From contig CAZRHF010000079.1 of NCBI GenBank assembly GCA_964599835.1, positions 1 to 10,558 of the forward strand: a stretch of 10,558 nucleotides of DNA. The letters are read 5' to 3'. The position numbers and the translations under genes were made by a program. This stretch comes from SFWF01 sp964599835. Its GTDB lineage: Bacteria; Bacillota; Clostridia; Oscillospirales; Acutalibacteraceae. Numbering within the stretch: position 1 is the stretch's first letter; each line of letters begins with the position of its first letter. The notes under the pieces are model-generated. The model ran no database searches, was not told the origin of the DNA, and was given only the letters and a program-made list of their open reading frames with translations. Shown here piece by piece: positions 1 to 6,732 of the stretch.

Positions 1-147
1 GCGAGACCAATGTCCGTAGGACAAAAGGGGTGCCGTCTCCGGCTGAGGAAAAGGGACCACGGAGTGGTGGATGAGGTGTTTATATAAATGCGTCGCAGAC
101 ACATCGCTGCTGAAGCCTGACACCTGCAACCTGAAACCTTCTTTAAT
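1..147. repeat. Hairpin-rich intergenic repeat region downstream of nadE
   Basis: No gene is visible. Three small perfect hairpins lie in the first 70 bases: TGTCC-GTA-GGACA (11-23), GCCG-TCTC-CGGC (32-43) and ACCAC-GGA-GTGGT (56-68). A 7-bp unit repeats three times at 116-136 (CCTGACA, CCTGCAA, CCTGAAA). Read on the minus strand, the CCTCATCC-then-hairpin arrangement resembles dispersed intergenic repeats I have seen in Oscillospirales-type genomes; this is a recollection, not a search. I see no hairpin followed by a T-run close behind the nadE stop codon, so there is no convincing intrinsic terminator inside the window. Confidence 0.5.
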
Positions 148-879
148 CTACATTTCCGGCTTAAAGGTGGGCATAAGCTGAAGCTTGAAGAGGTTTGCCT
201 TGTGCTTTCGGTCGATTATGGCCTGCTTTTCCTTGTCGGCGATGAAGCCCGTGCGGATGTACACGTCCAGCTCGGCGTAGGTGAAGCCTAAATTTTCCTC
301 GTCGGTCTTGCCGCAGAGTCCGTCAATGGGGGTCTTATCCACCAACTCGTCGGGAAGTCCCAAAACGCGTCCCATCTCCTTTACCTCGGTTACGGTGAGG
401 TTGGAAAGGGGGGAGAAATCTCCGACCGAATCGCCGTAGCGGGTAGAATATCCTACCCAATCCTCCGACAGATTGCAGGTATTGGCGACGCGGCCGTTAC
501 AGCTCTGAGAAACGGCATAAAGGGTGGCCATACGGACTCTGGGAGGGATGTTCTGAACCGTCTGGGAGGTTATTTCCAGTCCCTCGGGCAGATTTTTCAT
601 AAGTCCGTCCACGGCGTCCTTGATATTTATTACGTAGTGCTTTATTCCAAGGCTGTCCACCAGCAGGTGAGCCATATCTATATCGTGCTGTTCTCCTTTG
701 GGCATCAGAACTCCGATAACACGGTCCTTACCCAGCGCCTCCACGCAAAGGGCGGCAACTATAGAGCTGTCCTTTCCTCCCGAAATTCCCACAACGGCGT
801 TACAGCCCTCTCCGTTTTCGGCAAAGAAATCTCTTATCCACTGAACACATTCCTTCGTTGTCTTTACTGCATCAAACAT
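148..879 (-). CDS. nadE: NH3-dependent NAD(+) synthetase
   Basis: This enzyme makes NAD+ from nicotinate adenine dinucleotide, ATP and ammonia, the last step of NAD biosynthesis, in the cytoplasm. The 243-residue product has the N-type ATP pyrophosphatase P-loop SGGKDSS (33-39), the segment RYGDSVGDFSP (147-157), KTDEENLG (191-198) and the C-terminal HKANLFKLQLMPTF typical of the family. Its length fits the short ammonia-dependent form, because the N-terminal nitrilase-type glutaminase domain of the larger enzymes is absent. The start at 879 is preferred over an in-frame extension to 1050: it has a GGAGG site (887-891) seven bases upstream and the family-like sequence begins there, while the extension would run antiparallel-free but through the pncA coding region in a nonsense frame. 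It follows pncA by 11 bases, with its ribosome binding site overlapping the pncA stop codon, so the two are co-translated. Confidence 0.95.
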   Translation of the reverse strand: MFDAVKTTKECVQWIRDFFAENGEGCNAVVGISGGKDSSIVAALCVEALGKDRVIGVLMPKGEQHDIDMAHLLVDSLGIKHYVINIKDAVDGLMKNLPEGLEITSQTVQNIPPRVRMATLYAVSQSCNGRVANTCNLSEDWVGYSTRYGDSVGDFSPLSNLTVTEVKEMGRVLGLPDELVDKTPIDGLCGKTDEENLGFTYAELDVYIRTGFIADKEKQAIIDRKHKANLFKLQLMPTFKPEM

Positions 880-890
880 AGCTTTTCCTC

Positions 891-1391
891 CTAAATTACG
901 TCTATCTGACACATTTTCATAGTCATAAGGGCGGCCTCGTGGCTCTCGGGGGTCACTCCCGCACAGCAGGCCGAATTCACGCAGACCTCGGCGTCGGGGA
1001 ATGTCGCCTTGATGATAAGGGCGTTGGATACGACGCAGATATCGGTGCAAAGGCCGATAAGCTCAACACATTCAAGGTCTTCTTCCTTCCAGTCGGGCCA
1101 GCCGAAATTCGGCTTATCGATTATTTTTGAGCCGGAAACGTAAAGTCCGTCGGCTATTTCCCAGCCCTTGGTGCCCTTTATACAGTGAGGCACGGGGAGC
1201 TTTTTGCCCTCGGGAGTGTCAAGAAAATTTTCGCCGTGGGTGTCGCGGGTGAAGATTATCTCATCCCCGTTTTTGGCATATTCTCCGATCTTGGCCTTGA
1301 CCTTGGGCAGTATCGCTACCGCCTCCTTAGTACCGAGGGCCATATCTATAAAATCGTTTTGCATATCTACCACGATAAGAGTTTTTTTCAT
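891..1391 (-). CDS. pncA: Isochorismatase-family hydrolase, probable nicotinamidase
   Basis: The likely role is hydrolysis of nicotinamide to nicotinate and ammonia in NAD salvage. The 166-residue protein carries the cysteine-hydrolase triad: D9 in VVDMQNDF, K93 in DKPNFGW, and C119 in CTDICVVSNA. The metal-binding positions of nicotinamidases are also visible: D50 and H52 in TRDTH, and H69 in PHC. Its length is slightly below the usual 180-210 residues. The start is supported by AAGGAGGAG (1397-1405) five bases upstream, and a promoter lies just above. Pairing with nadE in a two-gene operon favours the nicotinamidase assignment over isochorismatase or another amidase, since both steps belong to NAD supply; nicotinamidase would also release the ammonia that NadE uses. 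The exact substrate remains inferred. Confidence 0.88.
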   Translation of the reverse strand: MKKTLIVVDMQNDFIDMALGTKEAVAILPKVKAKIGEYAKNGDEIIFTRDTHGENFLDTPEGKKLPVPHCIKGTKGWEIADGLYVSGSKIIDKPNFGWPDWKEEDLECVELIGLCTDICVVSNALIIKATFPDAEVCVNSACCAGVTPESHEAALMTMKMCQIDVI

Positions 1392-1411
1392 TTTAACTCC
1401 TCCTTGGGTAG

Positions 1412-1420
1412 ATTATACCA
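1412..1420 (-). promoter_or_regulatory. Extended -10 promoter of pncA-nadE
   Basis: The minus strand reads TGGTATAAT, a perfect TATAAT (1412-1417) with the TGn extension. The best-spaced -35 hexamer is poor (TTTTTA or TTTTAT), which is usual for extended -10 promoters. The expected start point is near the A at 1405, which is also the first base of the AAGGAGGAG site, so the leader would be only about 17 bases. Confidence 0.7.
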
Positions 1421-1609
1421 CAGCCGCACAAAAATAAAAAGGGGGAAGGAGAAAAAATCTCAAAAAGGTTTACAGAGGCCTTGAAATTTAGAAAAATTAT
1501 AAAAACAAAAAATTTTGAAAAATATAAAACCGTTTGGAAAGCCGGTTCCCCTTAATTAATGTAAGGAGCGGGAAAGCCCACTATAAAAATTTTTCGAGGG
1601 ATAAAAATT

Positions 1610-2161
1610 ATGGAAAAAACCTTTTATGCAAACGGAAGAGATCAGGTTCAGTTTTTCGCCGAGATAAACGGCTGGTTTGCGGCCAACCGAAACATCATAG
1701 TAAACGACCTCTACATTAAGTGCAAGAGCCGCTTCGGCCTGCTTGTCAACAAGAGCTCCCTTTCCGAGATCACCTTGATCTATAGCGAGAACGGTAACGT
1801 CAGCAACCTTTACGGTATCGACTATAACGAAAGCTTCTCCCTTATGAAGGTAAATCTGAACAAAATGAAATCCAAGTGGATCGCCAACAACCCCCACCTG
1901 CAGTATATTTGCAGCAATTATATGCATAATGCCCGCGGCCAGGCAGGAAGCCTGATGCTTAACGGCATCGGCGCCAACAACCGCAACCAGATATGGATAA
2001 TTTACCGCGTACCCGAAGCATCACGCAGACCTGACCTTCAGCCTCCCGCACAGAACATTGCGCCCGCCGCCCCCACTGCTGACGGTGTATGCCCTAACTG
2101 CAGCTACAATAACGGTATCGGCTCAAACTTCTGCGCCGCTTGCGGCTTTAAGATTAAATGA
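1610..2161 (+). CDS. Unknown protein with C-terminal zinc ribbon
   Basis: I do not recognise the main domain. The 183-residue protein has an N-terminal part (about 1-135) of mixed hydrophobic and polar segments, then a proline/alanine-rich linker (about 138-158), then a short zinc ribbon with C161, C164, C175 and C178 (CPNC...CAAC). There is no signal peptide or membrane segment, so it is probably cytoplasmic. The ribbon is of the double-CxxC kind found at the ends of many uncharacterised Firmicute proteins and says little about function. A modest GAGGG (1596-1600) lies nine bases before the ATG. It stands alone: it is transcribed divergently from pncA and is followed by its own terminator. 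The 218-bp divergent region is very A-rich (about 1482-1530), with several TATAAA-like words but no well-spaced -35. I assign no function. Confidence 0.8.
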   Translation: MEKTFYANGRDQVQFFAEINGWFAANRNIIVNDLYIKCKSRFGLLVNKSSLSEITLIYSENGNVSNLYGIDYNESFSLMKVNLNKMKSKWIANNPHLQYICSNYMHNARGQAGSLMLNGIGANNRNQIWIIYRVPEASRRPDLQPPAQNIAPAAPTADGVCPNCSYNNGIGSNFCAACGFKIK

Positions 2162-2194
2162 TGACATAGGACCTCCTTTCGAAATATGTGTGTG

Positions 2195-2236
2195 CCAACG
2201 ATCCCCACGGTTTTTTCCGTGGGGGTCGTTGGTTTT
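2195..2236 (+). terminator. Rho-independent terminator after the zinc-ribbon gene
   Basis: A 16-bp stem (2195-2210 with 2217-2232) has one G-U wobble and a six-T loop, and is followed by TTTT. It begins 33 bases after the stop codon of the zinc-ribbon gene. The stem is unusually long and the T tail short, but position and stability support termination on the plus strand. Confidence 0.75.
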
Positions 2237-2320
2237 GGGGGTGTAACTATAAAGAAGAAATAAGAAAGAATAAATAATAAAAAAAGTGTCTCCGACGGGT
2301 CTTGCCTTCGCGGAGTCGAA

Positions 2321-2413
2321 ATTTTGCGACAATGAGACTGGCTCAACTACGTTGTCGCCCTACGGGTTCGGCAGGCTCAGAATGACCCATTGTCGCAGAT
2401 AACGTCGCAAAAT
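2321..2413. repeat. Inverted repeat with two competing right arms
   Basis: The left arm is ATTTTGCGACAATG (2321-2334). Its last ten bases pair perfectly with CATTGTCGCA (2388-2397), and its first ten pair perfectly with GTCGCAAAAT (2404-2413). The two right arms compete for the shared TGCGAC core, so alternative foldings are possible. The enclosed 50-70 bases contain no coding signal. Confidence 0.6.
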
Positions 2414-2445
2414 CGCCGTAGGCGGGATCTCGGCGGAAGCTTACT

Positions 2446-2623
2446 ACGATATACCTCGCTTATGCTCGGTGCGATATGTTTGCTTCGCAAACGCGATATA
2501 ACCGACCTTATCGGTCGCTTGCGATATGATATAAATCCCCTTGCGCCCCGCAGGGCATATCGCATCGAAGATATATCGCAGGCGTCAGCCTATATCGCAA
2601 ATCCCGATAGGGATTTATATCGC
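2446..2623. repeat. Nested palindromic array of GCGATAT / ATATCGC words
   Basis: Four left words (ACGATAT 2446-2452, then GCGATAT at 2471, 2493 and 2521) are mirrored by four ATATCGC words (2557, 2573, 2592 and 2617). Between them sit small hairpins: GTTTGC-TTC-GCAAAC (2478-2492), ACCGA-CCTTA-TCGGT (2501-2515), GCCC-CGCA-GGGC (2545-2556), AGGC-GTCA-GCCT (2580-2591) and AAATCCC-GATA-GGGATTT (2599-2616). A longer 12-bp pairing, 2528-2539 with 2610-2621, competes with the last hairpin. The whole could fold as a branched, tree-like structure on either strand. It resembles a miniature palindromic intergenic repeat; no protein or target-site duplication was recognised. Confidence 0.7.
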
Positions 2624-2641
2624 GGCGTGAGCCCCTCGACC

Positions 2642-2654
2642 GTGCCGAAGGCAC
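2642..2654. repeat. Small hairpin GTGCC-GAA-GGCAC
   Basis: A perfect 5-bp stem with a three-base loop, 18 bases beyond the palindromic array. It may be the edge of the same repeat element. It is not followed by a T-run, so it is not a terminator by itself. Confidence 0.45.
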
Positions 2655-2690
2655 ACCGAACCTTTTCTCTTTTCACTCTTCGCTTTTACC

Positions 2691-2724
2691 TAATAAAAAT
2701 CCCCCTCACGAGGAGGGGGATTTT
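2691..2724 (-). terminator. Rho-independent terminator of the hydrogenase operon
   Basis: A perfect 12-bp stem, AAAATCCCCCTC (2696-2707) with GAGGGGGATTTT (2713-2724), has a five-base loop. On the minus strand it is followed by T residues (TTTTTATTAG). It starts one base after the hndD stop codon. The T-rich side on both strands means it may also stop plus-strand transcripts. Confidence 0.93.
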
Positions 2725-2725
2725 C

Positions 2726-4486
2726 TTATTTTATGACGTCCTTAGAACGGTCAACGTAAGAGGTGTGGAGGATCTTGTGAGCCTTGTGGCTGCCGGGCTT
2801 CTCGAAGTATTCTTCGTAGAGAGCCTTAACAACAGGGCTTTCGTGAGACTTTCTGATAGTGTTAGCCTCATCGTAGGAGTAGAGAGCCTTCGCACGCTCG
2901 GCACGAAGATCTATCTTCTGACGAACTGCGGCAGGCTGGATGGGCTGACCGCCGCCGTTTACACAGCCGCCGGGACAGCACATAACTTCGATGAAGTGGT
3001 AGTTCTTCTCGCCTTTTTCAACAGCACAAAGAACCTTATCAACAGCGTCAAGTCCGCTTACTACGCAAATGTTAACGTCCATACCTGCAACGTTAATGGT
3101 GGCTTCCTTAACGGCATCGATTCCGCGAACAGCGTGGAAGTCGACCTTGTCGAGCTCCTTGCCCTCGAGAACCTCAGCAACGGTACGGAGAGCGGCTTCC
3201 ATAACACCGCCGGTTGCACCGAAGATAACTGCGGCGCCGGTGGACTCACCGAGGGGAGAATCGAACTGCTCGTCGGGGAGATTTACAAAATCGATTCTTG
3301 CGCGCTTGATCATACGGGCAAGCTCACGGGTGGTGATGGAGATATCAACATCGGGAAGTCCTGCTGCGTTCTGGTCGTCGCGGGCGATCTCGAACTTCTT
3401 AGCGGTACAGGGCATTACAGAAACAGAAACGATGTTCTTGGGGTCGATTCCGTTCTTCTCAGCATACCAGGTCTTGATAACTGCGCCGAACATCTGCTGG
3501 GGAGACTTGCAGGAAGAAAGGTTTTTAAGGAGTCCGGGATGATACATCTCGCAGAACTTGATCCAACCGGGAGAGCAGGAGGTGATCATAGGGAGGGCGC
3601 CGCCATTCTTAACGCGGTCGATAAACTCGGTTCCCTCTTCCATAATGGTAAGGTCAGCACCAACGTTGGTGTCGAAGACCTGATCGAAGCCGAGGCGCTT
3701 AAGAGCGGCAACCATTTTGCCTTCAACGCCTGTGCCGACGGGCATACCGAAGTCCTCACCGAGAGCGGCACGAACTGCGGGAGCGGTCTGAACGATAACG
3801 ACCTTCTCGGGATCGTTAAGAGCCTCGAATACCTTATCGGTGTCGTCCTTTTCGCGGAGAGCGCCTGTGGGGCAGTTTACGATACACTGTCCGCAGGAAA
3901 CGCAACCAACTTCGGCAAGACCGAGGTTGAAGCCGCAGGCAACGTTGGTATCGATACCGCGGTCGTTAGCGCCGATAACGCCAACCTTCTGTGCCTTACA
4001 AGCGGCAACGCAACGACGGCAAAGGATGCACTTGTTGTTGTCGCGGATCATATGAGGAGCGGAGCAGTCGATGTCGTAATGGGGGTTCATTCCGTCGAAC
4101 TTAGCCTCGTCGGTAACGCCGTAGTCGTTACAAAGAGCCTGGAATTCGCAGTTTCCGGAACGAACGCAGGAAAGACACTTGCGCTCGTGGGTGGAGAGCA
4201 TAAGCTCGAGGGTCATTTTTCTGGATTTCTGAACGGCGATGGAATTGGTCTTAACCTCCATTCCCTCGGTTACAGGGTATACGCAGGAGGCAACGATTCT
4301 GAAGGGACGTCCGCCCTCGCTTACCTCAACAACGCAGATACGGCAGGCGCCGATCTCATTCATTTCTTTCATAAAGCAGAGGGTAGGAATATCAATTCCA
4401 ACCTGACGGGCTGCCTCGAGGATGGTGCTACCGGCAGGTACGGAGACGTCCATACCGTCGATCTTAAGATTAATCATATTAGCCAT
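2726..4486 (-). CDS. hndD: NADH-linked [FeFe] hydrogenase catalytic subunit (HndD/HydA)
   Basis: This is the H2-forming subunit of a group A, multimeric [FeFe] hydrogenase. Domains in order over 586 residues: a plant-type [2Fe-2S] domain (C37, C48, C51, C68); a His-ligated [4Fe-4S] motif (H100, C104, C107, C113); two [4Fe-4S] ferredoxin motifs (C153/156/159/163 and C195/198/201/205); the H-cluster domain; and a C-terminal small-subunit-like domain (about 525-586). H-cluster motifs are TSCSPGW (302-308), CKSP (326-329), MPCTAKKFE (358-366) and E-x-M-x-C-x2-GC-x2-GGG-x-P (500-515, C504 and C508). The first motif has Ser305 where the textbook TSCCPxW has a cysteine. The gene is last in the operon, 19 bases after hndC, with GGAG ten bases before the ATG; Met4 is an alternative start. 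Group and fold are secure; the exact electron carriers are inferred from the neighbours. Confidence 0.95.
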   Translation of the reverse strand: MANMINLKIDGMDVSVPAGSTILEAARQVGIDIPTLCFMKEMNEIGACRICVVEVSEGGRPFRIVASCVYPVTEGMEVKTNSIAVQKSRKMTLELMLSTHERKCLSCVRSGNCEFQALCNDYGVTDEAKFDGMNPHYDIDCSAPHMIRDNNKCILCRRCVAACKAQKVGVIGANDRGIDTNVACGFNLGLAEVGCVSCGQCIVNCPTGALREKDDTDKVFEALNDPEKVVIVQTAPAVRAALGEDFGMPVGTGVEGKMVAALKRLGFDQVFDTNVGADLTIMEEGTEFIDRVKNGGALPMITSCSPGWIKFCEMYHPGLLKNLSSCKSPQQMFGAVIKTWYAEKNGIDPKNIVSVSVMPCTAKKFEIARDDQNAAGLPDVDISITTRELARMIKRARIDFVNLPDEQFDSPLGESTGAAVIFGATGGVMEAALRTVAEVLEGKELDKVDFHAVRGIDAVKEATINVAGMDVNICVVSGLDAVDKVLCAVEKGEKNYHFIEVMCCPGGCVNGGGQPIQPAAVRQKIDLRAERAKALYSYDEANTIRKSHESPVVKALYEEYFEKPGSHKAHKILHTSYVDRSKDVIK

Positions 4487-4505
4487 AGTATGTTTTCTCC
4501 TTTCC

Positions 4506-6332
4506 TTAGCCTTTGATAATAGCCTTGAACTTACAGGTGCCTACGCAGGCTCCGCACTTAACGCACTTGGAAGCGTCGATCTCATAAGCGGGAAGCTTCT
4601 TGCCGGGGGCAACGTAGTCGGTCTTGGTGATTGCATCTGCAGGACATTGCTTAGCGCACATTCCGCAGCCGAAGCACTTGTCCTTGATGATGGAATATGT
4701 AAGAAGGCTCTTACATACGCCTGCGGGACACTTCTTGTCAACGATATGAGCAACATATTCGTCTCTGAAGAAGTGGAGGGTAGAAAGAACGGGGTTGGGA
4801 GCGGTCTGGCCGAGTCCGCAAAGAGCGTTCTTCTTGATGTAGTGGCAAAGCTCTTCCATCTTGTCGAGATCCTCGAGGGTTGCTTTACCTTCGGTGATCT
4901 TATTGAGCATTTCGAGAAGTCTCTGGGTACCTACACGGCAGGGAGTACACTTACCGCAGGACTCGTCAACGGTGAACTCGAGGAAGAATTTAGCGATGTC
5001 GACCATACAGCTGTCTTCGTCCATAACGATAAGTCCGCCGGAGCCCATCATAGAGCCGATAGCAAGGAGGTTATCGTAGTCGATCGGGATGTCAAGATGC
5101 TCTGCAGGGATACATCCGCCGGAAGGACCGCCGGTCTGTGCTGCCTTGAACTTCTTGCCGCCGGGGATACCGCCGCCGATCTCTTCAACGATCTGACGAA
5201 GGGTGGTTCCCATAGGAACCTCAACGAGGCCGGTGTTCTTGATGTTTCCGCCGAGGGCGAATACCTTGGTTCCTGCAGACCTCTCGGTACCCATAGAACG
5301 GAACCAATCGGCACCGTTAAGGATGATCTGAGGAATGTTGGCATAGGTCTCAACGTTGTTAAGAACGGTGGGCTTGCCGAAAAGACCCTTAACTGCGGGG
5401 AAGGGAGGACGGGGTCTGGGCTCGCCGCGGTGACCTTCGATGGAGGTCATAAGAGCGGTTTCCTCACCGCAAACGAATGCGCCTGCACCGAGACGGAGCT
5501 CCATATCGAACTCGAAGTCGGTGCCGAAGATATTTTTACCGAGGAGACCGTATTCACGGGCCTGGTTAATAGCGATCTCAAGACGTGCAACAGCGATAGG
5601 ATACTCTGCACGAACGTAAACGAAGCCGCGGGTTGCGCCGATAGCATAAGCGGCGATAGCCATTGCTTCGATGAGGGCGTGGGGGTCGCCTTCAAGAACC
5701 GAACGGTCCATAAATGCGCCGGGGTCGCCTTCGTCGGCGTTACAGGCTACGTACTTCTGGTCAGCGTCCTTAACGAGGTTACGGGCAAGCTCCCACTTCT
5801 TACCGGTGGGGAATCCTGCGCCGCCGCGTCCGCGGAGACCCGAAGCGAGAACGGTCTCGATAACCTGATCGGGGGTCATTTCGGTGAGGACCTTACCAAG
5901 AGCGGCATAACCGTCCATAGCAATATACTCGTCGATGTTTTCGGGGTTGATAACACCGCAGTTGCGAAGAGCAACACGCTTCTGTGCGCGATAGAAAGCG
6001 GTGTCGTTAAGGGATGCGTGTGCAGGATCGATGTGAGCTGCATCACCGACGTCGTTGTAAACAAGGCGTTCTACAACGCGTCCTTTGAGAAGATGCTCGG
6101 AAACGATCTCCTCAACATCCTCTGCGGTAACTCTGGAATAGAAAGTTCCGTCGGGGTGAACGATAACGACAGGGCCAAGGGCGCAGAGACCGAAACATCC
6201 GGTCTGGACTACCTTTGCTTCTTCAGCAAGACCGTTGGCAGCAATGGCATCCTCAAATGCCTTCTGGATGGTCTTGGAGCCCGAAGAAGTACAGCCGGTA
6301 CCGCCACAAATCAGTACGTGTGCACGAATCAT
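4506..6332 (-). CDS. hndC: NADH-binding flavoprotein subunit of hydrogenase (HndC/HydB, NuoF-like)
   Basis: This subunit binds NADH and FMN and passes electrons between NAD(H) and the hydrogenase; in electron-bifurcating relatives it is the branching site to ferredoxin. Over 608 residues: an N-terminal thioredoxin-like [2Fe-2S] domain (C9, C14, C46, C50); the FMN/NADH-binding core with GLRGRGGAGFPTG (165-177), NADEGDPGAFMDR (198-210) and GAGAFVCGEETAL (282-294); an SLBB-type segment; the NuoF [4Fe-4S] site (C459, C462, C465, C505); a CPAGVC pair (C535, C540); and two C-terminal [4Fe-4S] motifs (C553/556/559/563 and C590/593/596/600). All expected cluster cysteines are present. The start has a strong GAGGAGG site eight bases upstream. 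It lies 23 bases after hndB and 19 before hndD. Confidence 0.95.
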   Translation of the reverse strand: MIRAHVLICGGTGCTSSGSKTIQKAFEDAIAANGLAEEAKVVQTGCFGLCALGPVVIVHPDGTFYSRVTAEDVEEIVSEHLLKGRVVERLVYNDVGDAAHIDPAHASLNDTAFYRAQKRVALRNCGVINPENIDEYIAMDGYAALGKVLTEMTPDQVIETVLASGLRGRGGAGFPTGKKWELARNLVKDADQKYVACNADEGDPGAFMDRSVLEGDPHALIEAMAIAAYAIGATRGFVYVRAEYPIAVARLEIAINQAREYGLLGKNIFGTDFEFDMELRLGAGAFVCGEETALMTSIEGHRGEPRPRPPFPAVKGLFGKPTVLNNVETYANIPQIILNGADWFRSMGTERSAGTKVFALGGNIKNTGLVEVPMGTTLRQIVEEIGGGIPGGKKFKAAQTGGPSGGCIPAEHLDIPIDYDNLLAIGSMMGSGGLIVMDEDSCMVDIAKFFLEFTVDESCGKCTPCRVGTQRLLEMLNKITEGKATLEDLDKMEELCHYIKKNALCGLGQTAPNPVLSTLHFFRDEYVAHIVDKKCPAGVCKSLLTYSIIKDKCFGCGMCAKQCPADAITKTDYVAPGKKLPAYEIDASKCVKCGACVGTCKFKAIIKG

Positions 6333-6355
6333 TATAAAAACCTCCTCAGTTTGCT

Positions 6356-6715
6356 TTACTTAATAATATATTCTTCGACGACCTGGCCGCCCTTGAGGTG
6401 CTTTTCAATAACCTCGGCTGCTTTTTCAGGAGTCATTTTAACATAGGTTACCTTTTCCTTGCCTGCTTCGTAGACCTCTACGATAGGCTCATACTGACAA
6501 AGTCCGACACAACCGGTCTGGGTAACGGTTACGCTTCCTGCGATTCCTGCTTCGCTGACACCGTCAACAAAGGCGGAAAGGACAGGACGGGCGCCTGCTG
6601 CGATACCGCAGGTTGCCATTCCGACTACGACGCGGGTCTCGCCGCTTCCTTCGCGGATAACGACCTTGTTCTTCATCTTGTCTCTGATTGCTGCAAGTTC
6701 TGCTAATGATTTCAT
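6356..6715 (-). CDS. hndB: Thioredoxin-like [2Fe-2S] ferredoxin subunit (HndB-like)
   Basis: This is a small accessory subunit of Hnd-type hydrogenases. The 119-residue protein has an N-terminal helix, the segment GMATCGIAAGARPVLSAF (32-49) and the C-terminal cluster-binding stretch QTGCVGLCQYEP (66-77), matching the HndB / thioredoxin-like ferredoxin family. Only three cysteines are visible (C36, C69, C73). The position where a classical [2Fe-2S] thioredoxin fold has its first cysteine is Val31/Gly32, so cluster binding is uncertain or needs another ligand. An AAGGGG site lies nine bases before the ATG. It precedes hndC by 23 bases and follows the GHKL ATPase gene by 29 bases, the widest gap in this part of the operon. 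Confidence 0.88.
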   Translation of the reverse strand: MKSLAELAAIRDKMKNKVVIREGSGETRVVVGMATCGIAAGARPVLSAFVDGVSEAGIAGSVTVTQTGCVGLCQYEPIVEVYEAGKEKVTYVKMTPEKAAEVIEKHLKGGQVVEEYIIK

Positions 6716-6732
6716 AGTAGTTGTCCCCTTCT

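Larger units (their letters stand above)
2237..2690. other. Gene-free intergenic region between two terminators
   Basis: No credible gene lies here. The stretch separates the convergent zinc-ribbon gene and hydrogenase operon. The left end (2247-2285) is purine-rich and A-rich. The rest is filled with inverted repeats, listed separately: a looped pair at 2321-2413, the GCGATAT/ATATCGC palindromic array at 2446-2623, and the hairpin GTGCC-GAA-GGCAC at 2642-2654. It looks like one or more insertions of small non-coding repeat elements. Confidence 0.65.

Noticed and set aside
880..1050. In-frame 57-residue N-terminal extension of nadE
   Set aside because: It overlaps pncA on the same strand in another frame, has arginine-rich nonsense composition, and the strong ribosome binding site points to the start at 879.
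1482..1590. A clear sigma-A promoter for the zinc-ribbon gene
   Set aside because: Several TATAAA-like and TTGAAA words occur in the A-rich stretch, but none of the pairs has proper 16-18 base spacing with good matches.
2446..2623. CRISPR array
   Set aside because: The repeated words are only seven bases, change orientation in the middle, and the spacers are hairpins of irregular length; no cas genes are present.
2237..2690. tRNA or structured regulatory RNA gene
   Set aside because: No cloverleaf, T-loop or known riboswitch pattern could be recognised; the hairpins fit a repeat element better.
2390..4516. A 708-codon plus-strand open frame
   Set aside because: It lies antisense to hndD in exact codon register and its translation matches no protein; the cysteine motifs on the minus strand leave no doubt which strand codes.
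4422..6446. A 674-codon plus-strand open frame
   Set aside because: It is the antisense shadow of hndC, explained by the absence of TTA, CTA and TCA codons in that gene.
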